NCBI RefSeq assembly: GCF_009828065.1
Contig: NZ_WTYK01000001.1
Location: 124,001 to 188,000, forward strand
DNA from: Croceibacterium soli
GTDB lineage: Bacteria; Pseudomonadota; Alphaproteobacteria; Sphingomonadales; Sphingomonadaceae
DNA: 64,000 bases
Direction: 5' to 3'
Below, one piece after another: positions 7,871 to 16,368 of this stretch. The notes under the pieces are model-generated. The model saw nothing but the letters and a program-made list of their open reading frames with translations, was not told the origin of the DNA and ran no database searches. Numbering within the stretch: position 1 is the first letter of the stretch; the number at the start of each line of letters is the position of its first letter. Made by a program: the position numbers and the translations under genes.

Positions 7871-8590
7871 TCAGGCGCTCTTTTCACCCGCTTCGGCGGC
7901 GCGCTTGGCTTCGAGCCAGGCCGCGGCCTCGGCTTCCTGCGCAGCTTCGGCGGCGGCCTTGCTTGCCGCGTCGCGCTCGGCCCGCAGTTCCTCGATCAGC
8001 TTCTCGCGGTCGTCGCGGCGGTCGGTCGGTGCTTCGACTTCGACTTCCGGCTCCCCTTCGACTGCGGTGACGCGCTTGGCCGCCTTGGCCACGGCGGCAT
8101 CGAGTTCACGCTGCGAGCAGAGGCCGAGCGTGACCGGATCCTTCGGCTGGATGTTCTGGATGTTCCAGTGCGAACGTTCGCGGATCGCGTTAATCGTGTT
8201 GCGCGTCGTGCCGATCAGCTTGCCGATCTGCGCATCCGAAATCTCCGGATGGTTGCGGATGATCCAGGCGATGCCGTCCGGCTTGTCCTGCCGCTTGGAC
8301 ACGGGGGTGTAGCGCGGGCCCTTGGTGCGGCTGACATCCACCGGCGCGCGCTGCATCTTCAGGCGATAGCTCGGATCGGCCTGTCCGCGCTCGATCTCCT
8401 CGTGGGTCAGCTCGCCCGAATGGACCGGATCGCGCCCGGTGTACTTGGAGCTGGCGAGATCGTCGGCCATGGCCTGGACCTCGAGGATGTGCAGGCCGCA
8501 GAATTCGGCGATCTGTTCGAAGCCGAGCGAGGTGTTGTCGACCAGCCAGGAGGCGGTCGCGTGCGGCATCAGGGGGGTGGGCTGGGCCAC
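7871..8590 (-). CDS. trcR: DUF1013 cell-cycle transcriptional regulator (TrcR-like)
   Basis: 239-residue protein of the DUF1013 family, restricted to alphaproteobacteria and named TrcR in current annotation. The conserved part spans about residues 1-160 and contains a helix-turn-helix-like segment near 112-140 (WIIRNHPEISDAQIGKLIG then TTRNTINAIRERSHWN). The C-terminal 70 residues are Ala/Glu-rich and probably coiled coil. The GTG start at 8590 follows GGAG seven bases upstream. It is monocistronic in appearance and ends at a strong terminator. Binding sites cannot be read from the window. Confidence 0.88.
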   Translation of the reverse strand: MAQPTPLMPHATASWLVDNTSLGFEQIAEFCGLHILEVQAMADDLASSKYTGRDPVHSGELTHEEIERGQADPSYRLKMQRAPVDVSRTKGPRYTPVSKRQDKPDGIAWIIRNHPEISDAQIGKLIGTTRNTINAIRERSHWNIQNIQPKDPVTLGLCSQRELDAAVAKAAKRVTAVEGEPEVEVEAPTDRRDDREKLIEELRAERDAASKAAAEAAQEAEAAAWLEAKRAAEAGEKSA

Positions 8591-8697
8591 GTTTTATCTC
8601 CGGCAAAAATAGATGAGCCGCCCCTCTCGGGACGGCTGCTCGCCGGATCATGTAAGCTATCGGCGCCCTCGCGGCAAGAAGACTCGCCCTCCCGCAG

Positions 8698-9744
8698 TCA
8701 GGCCGCTTTGGGAAGGGCTTGGGCCGAGTCCCGGCACGGAGCCAGCGCGGCCAGGAACTGGTCGGTGCTGGCCTGCCAGCTGAATGCCCGCGCACGCGCC
8801 AGGCAGTCCCCACGGTCGAGCTGCAAGGCCGCCGCGATGGCGGTCTCCAGATCGGCGTCCATCGCCCCGCTGCTGCCGTCCAGCACGTCGAGCGGACCGG
8901 ACACCGGGAACGCGGCCACCGGCGTGCCGCAGGCCAGGGCTTCCAGCATGACCAGCCCGAAGGTGTCGGTGCGGCTGGGGAAGGCGAAAACGTCGGCCCC
9001 GGCATAGCAGGCGGCGAGCGCCTCTCCCGACAGGCGTCCGAGGAACCGTGCTTCGGGGAAGCGCGACTGCAGGCTTGCGAGATCCGGACCGTCTCCCACG
9101 ACCACTTTTGTGCCGGGGTGGCGGTTGGCCAGGAACGCCTCGACATTCTTCTCCGGCGCCACGCGCCCGACGTAAAGCTGGATTGGCCGGGGCAGCTGGA
9201 AGAACTGGCCCGGCGGTGCGATGTCCGGCCGGAAGCGGGTCAGGTCGACACCGCGGGACCAGTTGCGCAAGTTCTCCAGGCCCTGCGCCCGCAGCTGGGC
9301 GCGAACGGTCTCTGTCGCGACCATGACTCCAGCGGATTCGCGGTGGAAGCGGCGGAAGTAGGGCCAGAACACGGCCGCCGGCAGGCCGGTGCGCCGCGCC
9401 AGGTAGTCCGGGAATTGGGTGTGGAAGGCGGTCGTGAAGACCCGCCCGGCCTTCAGGCAATGGCTGCGCGCGGCGCGGCCGAGGGGACCTTCGGTGGCGA
9501 TATGGACCGCGTCGGGTGCGAAATCCTCGATCCGGGTGCCGACCGCGCGAGAGCGTACCACCGCGAGGCGAATTTCCGGGTAAGTCGGGCAGGCGACGTT
9601 GCGAAACTGCTCCGGCGAGATCACCGCAACCGTATGGCCGCGGCGGGCGAGTTCACCGGTGATCGCCGTCAGCGTGCGGACCACGCCGTTGACTTGCGGG
9701 ACCCAGGCGTCGGTGACGAGCGCGATCCGCATCGCGGCGCTCAC
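8698..9744 (-). CDS. GT4-family glycosyltransferase (glycolipid mannosyl/glucosyltransferase-like)
   Basis: GT-B glycosyltransferase of about 348 residues, probably acting at the inner face of the cytoplasmic membrane. The N-terminal domain starts MRIALVTDAWVPQVNGVVRT; the donor-binding domain contains YVGRVAPEKNVEAF and the EX7E-type segment around FGLVMLEALACGTP. GTG at 9744 overlaps the TGA of the upstream phosphoesterase gene (GTGA); an ATG at 9732 is the alternative. Pairing with an LpxH-like phosphoesterase suggests a role in membrane glycolipid synthesis, similar to glycosyl-diacylglycerol synthases, but donor and acceptor are not known. Confidence 0.88.
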   Translation of the reverse strand: MSAAMRIALVTDAWVPQVNGVVRTLTAITGELARRGHTVAVISPEQFRNVACPTYPEIRLAVVRSRAVGTRIEDFAPDAVHIATEGPLGRAARSHCLKAGRVFTTAFHTQFPDYLARRTGLPAAVFWPYFRRFHRESAGVMVATETVRAQLRAQGLENLRNWSRGVDLTRFRPDIAPPGQFFQLPRPIQLYVGRVAPEKNVEAFLANRHPGTKVVVGDGPDLASLQSRFPEARFLGRLSGEALAACYAGADVFAFPSRTDTFGLVMLEALACGTPVAAFPVSGPLDVLDGSSGAMDADLETAIAAALQLDRGDCLARARAFSWQASTDQFLAALAPCRDSAQALPKAA

Positions 9745-10658
9745 GCCGCCGCCGGCAGGCGGAGAGCTGCGCTGGCGGCCTCGCGCTCGGCCTCGCGCCG
9801 GGCGATCTCCTCCGGCCAGTGGAGGATTTCCATGCGTCCGTCGAAATGTTCGACCAGTGCGGTGCAACCTTCGACCCAGTCGCCGTCGTTGTAGTACTCG
9901 ATGCCCTGGAGCTCGCGGATTTCGGCCGTGTGGATGTGGCCGCAGACCACCCCGTCCACTCCGCGCCCCGCCGCCGCCTTGGCGACGACCTCCTCGAAAG
10001 CGGAGATGAACGCGACCGCGTTCTTGACCTTGTGCTTGGCCATCTTGCTGAGCGAATAGTACGGCAGCCCGAAGCGGCGGCGCACCACGTTGACCCAGCG
10101 GTTGAGCCCCATCAGCACCGTGTAAGCCGCATCGCCGACGACGGCGAGCCAGCGGTGGGCCAGCATGACCGCGTCGAATTCGTCCCCATGCATGACCAGC
10201 AGGCGGCGCCCGTCGGCAGTGGTGTGAATCGCCGCCCGCTCGATCTCCACCCCGCCGAAGTTCATGCCGGCGAACTGGCGCACCATCTCGTCGTGGTTGC
10301 CTGGCACGTAGACGATCCGCGTGCCGCGCTTCGCGCGCTTGAGGATGCGCCAGACGATGTCGTTGTGGGCCGCGGGCCAGTAGACTTTCTTCCGCAGGCG
10401 CCAGCCGTCGATGATGTCGCCGACGAGGTACATCGTTTCGCTGTCGGTGCTGTCGAGGAAGTCGATCAGCAGGTCGGCGTTGCAGCCCTTGGTGCCGAGA
10501 TGGACGTCGCTGATCCAGATCGTGCGGAAGCGGCGCCGGCCGTCGAGCGAAGGCTCGGCAGCGCGAGGCGCCCGGAAGCGGCGCCTGGAAAAGGCTCCCG
10601 GAAAGGCGGAAGTGGCGCGATTGTTGCCGACCAGCATGTCTTCGTAAGCATGGAGCAT
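9741..10658 (-). CDS. UDP-2,3-diacylglucosamine diphosphatase-like metallophosphoesterase (COG2908)
   Basis: Calcineurin-type phosphoesterase of about 305 residues. The five metal-binding blocks are present in order: ISDVHLGTKG, VGDIIDGW, YVPGNHDE, LVMHGDEFD and VCGHIHTAE. The family resembles LpxH, which makes lipid X in lipid A synthesis, but this longer subgroup often sits beside glycosyltransferases and may have another phosphoester substrate. The start is uncertain: ATG at 10658 is used here; a TTG 36 bases upstream and an ATG at 10637 are possible. It overlaps the glycosyltransferase gene by 4 bases. Confidence 0.85.
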   Translation of the reverse strand: MLHAYEDMLVGNNRATSAFPGAFSRRRFRAPRAAEPSLDGRRRFRTIWISDVHLGTKGCNADLLIDFLDSTDSETMYLVGDIIDGWRLRKKVYWPAAHNDIVWRILKRAKRGTRIVYVPGNHDEMVRQFAGMNFGGVEIERAAIHTTADGRRLLVMHGDEFDAVMLAHRWLAVVGDAAYTVLMGLNRWVNVVRRRFGLPYYSLSKMAKHKVKNAVAFISAFEEVVAKAAAGRGVDGVVCGHIHTAEIRELQGIEYYNDGDWVEGCTALVEHFDGRMEILHWPEEIARREAEREAASAALRLPAAA

Positions 10659-10762
10659 GGGCACGACCCGTGTTGCTTCATTCGGGTTCGGCAATGGCAG
10701 CGGTTTGTTACAGGCGATTCACAGTTCCGCGTCGGTTCGGGGAAAGTTGTGACGGTTTGCGG

Positions 10763-11376
10763 TCAGTCCATCGGCACGTAGCGGGGCAGCCCGGCGACCC
10801 GATCGAGCCAGGCGCAGACCTGCGGAAAGTCGCCCAGGCGGAAGCAGCCGGCCTCCGCCACGTGGGTGTAGGCGTAGAGCGCGATGTCGGCGAGCGTGCA
10901 GCTGTCGCCCACGAACCAGTCCGGCCGGCGAGATGGCGGTCCATCACCGCCAGGGCATCGTCCCCGGCCAGGCGCTTGGCGGGGACCTGCCCGCGCTGCT
11001 GCGGCGTGAGGTTGGCTTCGCCGACGAAGGCGAGCCAGAAGCGGAGCGTGGCGATGTTCGGTTCGTGGTTGTACTGTTCGAAGAACATCCACCGCAGCAT
11101 GTCGGCCCGCTGGAACCGGTCCTCCGGGATCAGGGCGCTGCCTTCGGCCAGATACCAGCAGGCGGCGTTGCTTTCCGGCAGGAAACGCGTCCCGACCTGC
11201 AGAACCGGGATGCGGCCGTTGGAATTGACCTCGGCGAGGAACGCGGGCGTCCGCGTCTCGCCCTTCATGATGTCGTACTCGCGGCGCTCCAGCGGCAGGT
11301 CGAGCAGGGCCGCGGTCAGGCGGATCTTGTAGCAGTTTCCGCTGCGGCGATCTTCGTGCAGCACCAGGTTTTCCAT
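10763..11376 (-). pseudogene. Glutathione S-transferase family gene with a single-base frameshift
   Basis: The N-terminal thioredoxin-fold domain (MENLVLHEDRRSGNCYKIRL, then NSNGRIPVLQVG) and most of the helical C-domain are read from ATG 11376 to about codon 152. After AGR the frame shifts, and the expected continuation WFVGDSCTLADIALYAYTH is found in the next frame, ending at 10763. One base is missing at about 10920/10921, where the expected Asp codon would give GRDWF. Restored, the protein would have about 204 residues, normal for the family. A good ribosome-binding site (AGGGGGAAGCGA) precedes the start. It may be a real pseudogene or a sequencing error in a GC-rich run. Without the shift the product would be a cytosolic transferase of unknown substrate. 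Confidence 0.85.
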
Positions 11377-11387
11377 TCGCTTCCCCC

Positions 11388-12374
11388 TCAGACCAAACCG
11401 GTTTCAAGCACGATCTTGCCGATATGCTCGCCCGCTTCCATTCGTTCGTGCGCCGCCGCCGCATCGGCCAGCGGGAACGTGCGATCCATCGCCGGGCGCA
11501 GCCTGCCCGCCTCCACCAGAGGCCAGACGGTTTCGGCGATTTCCTGGGCCAGCAGGGCCTTAAAGCCGTCGGGCCGGGTGCGCAGGGTCGAACCGGTGAT
11601 CGTCTGCCGCCGGACCATCAGCCCGGCCATGTTGATCGTCGCCTTGGCCCCGCCGAGCACGGCGATCGTCACCAGACGGCCGTCCGCGCCCAGGCAGTCG
11701 AGATTGCGCTGGGTATAGTCGCCGGCGACCATGTCGAGCGCCAGATCGGCGCCTTTGCCGCCGGTCAGCGCCTTGACCTCTTCGACGAAGTCCAGCGTGC
11801 GGTAGTTGATCGCGTGGTCGGCACCGAGCGCGCGGGCGGCGGCGCATTTCGCATCGTCCCCGCAAGTGACGATCACTGTCAGCCCGAACAGCTTGCCCAG
11901 CTTGATCGCCATAGTGCCGATGCCGCTGGTGCCGCCGTGGACCAGCAAGGTCTCGCCTTCGCTGGCCCAGCCGCGTTCGAACACGTTGTGCCACACGGTG
12001 AACAGCGTCTCCGGCATTGCCGCCGCCTCCGCCAGCGAGAGGCCGGGCGGCACGGGCAGGCAGTGGCGCCAGTCGGCCAAGCAATATTCGGCATAGCCGC
12101 CGCCGGTCACCAGAGCGCAGACCTTCCGGCCGAGCATATCTGTCGGAACGCCCTCGCCGAGCGCGACGATTTCGCCCGACAACTCGAGCCCGGGAATCGG
12201 CGACGCGCCCTCCGGCGGCGGGTAGCGTCCCAGGCGCTGGAGCACGTCGGGACGGTTCACCCCGGCGAAGGCGACCCTGACCAGGACCTGGCCTGCTCCG
12301 GGGCGCGGGACGGCGATCTGCTCGGGCCGCAGAACCTCCGGCCCGCCAGGTTCGGCGATCGCAATCGCAGTCAT
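11388..12374 (-). CDS. NAD(P)H-quinone oxidoreductase (zinc-free MDR, PIG3-like)
   Basis: Medium-chain reductase of about 328 residues. The N-terminal GroES-like domain has FAGVNRPDVLQRLGRYPPPEG, typical of the quinone oxidoreductase/PIG3 branch, and no catalytic zinc cysteines. The Rossmann domain carries LLVHGGTSGIGTMAIKLG near residue 150. ATG at 12374 (MTAIAIAEPGG) matches the family start. It is followed 11 bases later by the frameshifted glutathione S-transferase gene and may be its co-transcribed partner. It is divergent from the DUF1192 gene across a 109-bp gap containing a TTGACA (12449-12454) on the plus strand. Confidence 0.9.
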   Translation of the reverse strand: MTAIAIAEPGGPEVLRPEQIAVPRPGAGQVLVRVAFAGVNRPDVLQRLGRYPPPEGASPIPGLELSGEIVALGEGVPTDMLGRKVCALVTGGGYAEYCLADWRHCLPVPPGLSLAEAAAMPETLFTVWHNVFERGWASEGETLLVHGGTSGIGTMAIKLGKLFGLTVIVTCGDDAKCAAARALGADHAINYRTLDFVEEVKALTGGKGADLALDMVAGDYTQRNLDCLGADGRLVTIAVLGGAKATINMAGLMVRRQTITGSTLRTRPDGFKALLAQEIAETVWPLVEAGRLRPAMDRTFPLADAAAAHERMEAGEHIGKIVLETGLV

Positions 12375-12483
12375 TCGATCGGGCAGTTTCAAGCCTGGGC
12401 CCCCTGTCGCTTCCTTGCCACGGTCCACAGGCCTAATGACTGGGCGTATTGACAGCAAGCGGCGCTGGTGATGCTCTGCGCTC

Positions 12484-12690
12484 ATGGACCCAGACGACCT
12501 TCCCCGCGCACGCGGCGATGCGGCCAGCCTGCTGGCGAAGGAAAGTCTCGACACCTATTCCCAGGACGAACTGATCGAGCGGATCGCGATCCTTGAAGCC
12601 GAGATCGAGCGGGTCCGGGCGCACCACGCCAGGACCGCAGAGCATCGGCGGGCAGCCGATGCGTTCTTCCGACCGCGAGAGAGCGACTGA
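12484..12690 (+). CDS. DUF1192 family small protein
   Basis: 68-residue protein of the alphaproteobacterial DUF1192 family. The recognisable core is YSQDELIERIAILEAEIERVRAH, a single amphipathic helix or short coiled coil in the second half. A TTGACA with a weak TGCTCT 17 bases downstream (12472-12477) lies just upstream of the ATG and may be its promoter. Function unknown. It precedes clpA by 139 bases, in the place where clpS might be expected. Confidence 0.85.
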   Translation: MDPDDLPRARGDAASLLAKESLDTYSQDELIERIAILEAEIERVRAHHARTAEHRRAADAFFRPRESD

Positions 12691-12829
12691 TGGCCCGCGG
12701 CCCCTCGCATTCGCGGCGGGGCGCACCATATCGTTCTTGCCGGCAAGGGACGTTACGCCGCCATTCATCGCGATGTGGCAGAACCATAAAGCCTTCGGAT
12801 CGTATACCCAGTCAGACGGACAGATAGAC

Positions 12830-15196
12830 ATGCCAAGTTTCGCCCAAAGCCTCGAGAAAACCCTCCACGGAGCGTTGCAGAACGCAACCGACCGGGCGCA
12901 CGAATATGCGACTCTCGAGCATCTCCTGCTGGCGCTGGTGGACGATCCCGACGCGGCCGAGGTGATGACCGCTTGCGGTGTCGACATGGACGAACTGGCC
13001 AACGTGGTGCGCCAGTACCTCGACCAGGAATACCAGTCGCTCAAGACCGACGAGGAAACCGATCCGCAGCCGACCGCCGGCTTCCAGCGGGTGATCCAGC
13101 GGGCGATTCTCCACGTCCAGTCCTCGGGCAAGGACACGGTGACCGGGGCGAACGTGCTGGTGGCCCTGTTCTCCGAGCGTGACAGCTATGCCGTCTACTT
13201 CCTGCAGCAGCAGGACATGAGCCGTCTCGACGCGGTCAGCTTCATCAGCCACGGGATCGGCAAGGGCGGCAAGCAGTCCGACACCCGCACGCCGCATGGC
13301 GCCGAAACTCCGACTGAGAAGAGCGAGGAGAAGTCCGAGAAGGGCAAGAAGGATTCCGCGCTCGACCAGTTCACGGTCAACCTCAACCAGAAGGCGCTGG
13401 ACGGAAAGGTCGATCCGCTGATCGGCCGCGGGCCGGAAGTGGACCGGACCATCCAGATCCTCTGCCGCCGCAGCAAGAACAACCCGCTCTACGTGGGCGA
13501 CCCGGGCGTCGGCAAGACGGCCATCGCCGAAGGCCTGGCCCGCAAGATCGTCGAAGGCGAAGTGCCCGAGGTTCTGGCCGACGCCGTGATCTTCTCGCTC
13601 GACATGGGCGCGCTGCTGGCCGGTACGCGCTATCGCGGCGACTTCGAAGAACGGCTGAAGCAGGTCGTCTCCGAGCTCGAGAAGATGCCGGAAGCCGTTC
13701 TTTTCATTGATGAAATTCACACGGTGATCGGTGCCGGCGCAACCAGCGGCGGGGCGATGGACGCTTCCAACCTGCTGAAGCCGGCGCTTTCCAGCGGCGC
13801 GATCCGCTGCATCGGGTCGACCACCTACAAAGAGTTCCGCAACCACTTCGAGAAGGACCGCGCCCTGCTGCGCCGGTTCCAGAAGATCGACGTGAACGAA
13901 CCGACGGTGGAGGACACGATCAAGATCCTCCGCGGCCTGCGCAGCGCGTTCGAGGAGCACCACAAGGTCAGCTACACGCCCGACGCGATCAAGACCGCGG
14001 TCGAGCTGTCCAGCCGCTACATCAACGACCGCAAGCTGCCCGACAAGGCGATCGACGTGATCGACGAGGTCGGCGCGATGCAGATGCTGGTGCCGCCGTC
14101 CAAGCGGAAGAAGAAGATCACCTCCAAGGAGATCGAGGCCGTCATCGCCACGATGGCGCGGATCCCGCCGAAGTCGGTCTCGAGCGACGACAAAAAGGCG
14201 CTCGAGAACCTGGGCAAGGACCTGAAGCGCGTCGTTTTCGGCCAGGACCAGGCGATCGAGCGGCTGTCGACGGCTATGAAGCTCAGCCGCGCTGGGCTGC
14301 GCGAACCGGACAAGCCGATCGGCAGCTTCCTGTTCACCGGGCCGACCGGTGTCGGCAAGACCGAAGTCGCCCGCCAGCTCGCCTCGATCATGGGCATAGA
14401 ACTGCAGCGCTTCGACATGTCCGAATACATGGAGCGGCACAGCGTCTCCCGCCTGATCGGCGCGCCTCCGGGCTATGTCGGTTACGACCAGGGCGGCCTG
14501 CTGACCGACGCCATCGACCAGCATCCGCACTGCGTGCTGCTGCTGGACGAGATCGAGAAGGCGCATCCCGACCTGTTCAACATCCTGCTGCAGGTGATGG
14601 ATAACGGCCGCCTGACCGATCATCACGGCAAGACGGTCGATTTCCGCAACGTCGTGCTGATCATGACCACCAATGCCGGCGCGGCGGATGCCGCCAAGCA
14701 GGGCATCGGCTTCGGTTCGAGCACCAAGGTGGAAGAGAGCGAGGAGGCGGTGAAGAAGATGTTCACCCCCGAGTTCCGCAACCGCCTCGATGCGATCGTG
14801 CCGTTCGGCTACCTCGGCACCGAGACCGTCAGCCGCGTGGTCGACAAGTTCATCCTTCAGCTGGAGCTCCAGCTCGCCGACCAGAACGTGCACATCCAGT
14901 TCGATTCGGATGCGCGCGAATGGCTGGCCAAGCGCGGCTACGACAAGCTCATGGGCGCACGGCCGATGTCCCGCCTGATCCAGGAGAAGGTCAAGCAGCC
15001 GCTTGCCGAAGAGCTGCTGTTCGGCAAGCTCTCCTCCGGCGGCGAAGTCCACGTCAGCCTGAAGGACGACAAGCTGGCTTTCGAGCTGACTCCCGCGGCG
15101 CCGAAGGCGTCCAAGCGCAAGCCGAAGAACGTGCCGGCGGCGAACAAGCAGTCGGTTCCGCCGGTCGAGGAAAACGACGGCGAAAGCGAAGACTGA
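12830..15196 (+). CDS. clpA: ATP-dependent Clp protease ATP-binding subunit ClpA
   Basis: AAA+ unfoldase of 788 residues that feeds substrates to ClpP. The N-domain occupies residues 1-145 ([23 protein letters not shown]). The first ATPase domain has Walker [14 protein letters not shown] and Walker B LFIDEIHT; the second has [13 protein letters not shown] and [10 protein letters not shown]. The ClpP-docking loop reads IGFG (KQGIGFGSS). ATG at 12830 was chosen from the family start; the frame is open upstream through unrelated sequence. No clpS gene is seen next to it, so any N-degron adaptor must lie elsewhere. Confidence 0.96.
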   Translation: MPSFAQSLEKTLHGALQNATDRAHEYATLEHLLLALVDDPDAAEVMTACGVDMDELANVVRQYLDQEYQSLKTDEETDPQPTAGFQRVIQRAILHVQSSGKDTVTGANVLVALFSERDSYAVYFLQQQDMSRLDAVSFISHGIGKGGKQSDTRTPHGAETPTEKSEEKSEKGKKDSALDQFTVNLNQKALDGKVDPLIGRGPEVDRTIQILCRRSKNNPLYVGDPGVGKTAIAEGLARKIVEGEVPEVLADAVIFSLDMGALLAGTRYRGDFEERLKQVVSELEKMPEAVLFIDEIHTVIGAGATSGGAMDASNLLKPALSSGAIRCIGSTTYKEFRNHFEKDRALLRRFQKIDVNEPTVEDTIKILRGLRSAFEEHHKVSYTPDAIKTAVELSSRYINDRKLPDKAIDVIDEVGAMQMLVPPSKRKKKITSKEIEAVIATMARIPPKSVSSDDKKALENLGKDLKRVVFGQDQAIERLSTAMKLSRAGLREPDKPIGSFLFTGPTGVGKTEVARQLASIMGIELQRFDMSEYMERHSVSRLIGAPPGYVGYDQGGLLTDAIDQHPHCVLLLDEIEKAHPDLFNILLQVMDNGRLTDHHGKTVDFRNVVLIMTTNAGAADAAKQGIGFGSSTKVEESEEAVKKMFTPEFRNRLDAIVPFGYLGTETVSRVVDKFILQLELQLADQNVHIQFDSDAREWLAKRGYDKLMGARPMSRLIQEKVKQPLAEELLFGKLSSGGEVHVSLKDDKLAFELTPAAPKASKRKPKNVPAANKQSVPPVEENDGESED

Positions 15197-15267
15197 GCCC
15201 TTGATGGGCAAAGCAGCCATGGCCTGACGTGGAACGAGGCGGCGGCGAACGCCTTTCTCCACCAGGC

Positions 15268-16272
15268 ATGGCTGCAAACTTCTCCTGGATCAGGGCCGAA
15301 CCGCACGGCATCCATGTCGTTCCGGCCGACTGCTGGATCGATCCCTCGGAGGCCGTGGAGCGGGCGCTCGTCACCCATGGCCATGCCGATCACGCCCGCG
15401 GCGGACATGGCAAGACCATCGCCACGCCGGCGACGCTGGCGATCATGGACTTGCGCTACCAGACCCGCGAAGGCGCGGTGCCGGTGGGGTACGGCGAAAC
15501 GATCAGCCTGCCCGGCGGAGTAGACGCGACCTACATCCCCGCCGGCCACGTGCTCGGCTCCGCGCAGATCCTGCTCGAGCATGCGGGGGAACGGGTGATC
15601 GTCACCGGCGACTACAAGCGCCGGCCCGACCCCACTTGTCCCCCGTTCGAAGTCACGCCTTGCGACGTCTTCATCACCGAAGCCACATTCGGCCTGCCGG
15701 TATTCTGCCACCCGCCGGTGGAGCAGGAAGTCGGCAAGCTACTGAAGGCACTGCGCGATCATCCCGATCGGTGCGTGCTCGTTGGCGCCTATGCGCTGGG
15801 CAAGGCACAACGCCTGATCGCCGAAGTGCGCGCGGCGGGTCATCACGATCCGATCTACCTGCACGGGGCGATGGAGCGGATGTGCCGGCTTTACGAGGAA
15901 TTCGGCGTGGGCCTAGGGGAGCTGCGGCTGGTGTCCGACCACACCAAGGACGACTTGCGCGGCAGCCTGGTGGTCTGCCCGCCGGCCGCGCTCAACGACC
16001 GCTGGAGCCGGCGCCTGCCCGATCCGATCACCGCGATGGCCAGCGGCTGGATGCGCGTGCGCCAGCGCGCCCGCCAGCGCAATGTCGAGCTGCCGCTGGT
16101 GATCTCCGACCACGCCGACTGGGGCGAGCTCACCCGCACGATCGCGGAAGTCGATCCGGCGGAGACCTGGATCACCCACGGGCGCGAGGAAGCGCTGCTA
16201 CGCTGGTGCCAGCTCCACCAGCGCCGCGCGCGGGCGTTGGCACTGGTCGGGTACGAGGACGAGGATGATTGA
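15268..16272 (+). CDS. Ligase-associated DNA exonuclease (metallo-beta-lactamase fold)
   Basis: 334-residue protein of the ligase-associated exonuclease family related to SNM1/Artemis-type nucleases. The metal-binding motif HGHADH is at about residue 40, with AGHVLGSAQI and VTGDYKRRPDP following and ITHGREEALLRW near the end. ATG at 15268 (MAANFSWIRAE) fits the family; an in-frame ATG at 15229 only adds a Gly/Arg-rich leader. It is followed by the DNA ligase gene, its usual partner, but 80 bases of repeat separate them. The usual further partners, an Lhr-type helicase and the PdeM phosphoesterase, are not next to it. Confidence 0.92.
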   Translation: MAANFSWIRAEPHGIHVVPADCWIDPSEAVERALVTHGHADHARGGHGKTIATPATLAIMDLRYQTREGAVPVGYGETISLPGGVDATYIPAGHVLGSAQILLEHAGERVIVTGDYKRRPDPTCPPFEVTPCDVFITEATFGLPVFCHPPVEQEVGKLLKALRDHPDRCVLVGAYALGKAQRLIAEVRAAGHHDPIYLHGAMERMCRLYEEFGVGLGELRLVSDHTKDDLRGSLVVCPPAALNDRWSRRLPDPITAMASGWMRVRQRARQRNVELPLVISDHADWGELTRTIAEVDPAETWITHGREEALLRWCQLHQRRARALALVGYEDEDD

Positions 16273-16280
16273 GGCAGGCC

Positions 16281-16365
16281 TCGTCATCCCGGCGAACGCC
16301 GGGATCGCTGGCCACCTGGTCCGGACTTCGCGGCCAGCGGTCCCGGATCAAGTCCGGGACGACGA
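16281..16365. repeat. Family C repeat, upstream of the DNA ligase gene
   Basis: Begins TCGTCATCCCGGCG, a hairpin (CCCGGCGAACGCCGGG), then GCTGGCC, and ends in GGCCAGCGGTCCCGG plus TCAAGTCCGGGACGACG. The GCTGGCC/GGCCAGC pair and the TCCCGG/CCGGGA pairs make nested inverted repeats. It stops 3 bases short of the ligase ATG, so the ligase has no ordinary ribosome-binding site of its own. Confidence 0.85.
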
Positions 16366-16368
16366 CTG

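Noticed and set aside
10900-10940. Programmed frameshift in the glutathione S-transferase gene
   Set aside because: No slippery heptamer or downstream structure of the known types, and family members need no frameshift. A lost base is simpler.
12812-15277. 821-codon open frame antisense to clpA
   Set aside because: GC-rich coding DNA leaves the opposite strand open. Its translation is a mirror of clpA codon bias with no domain, and clpA is certain.
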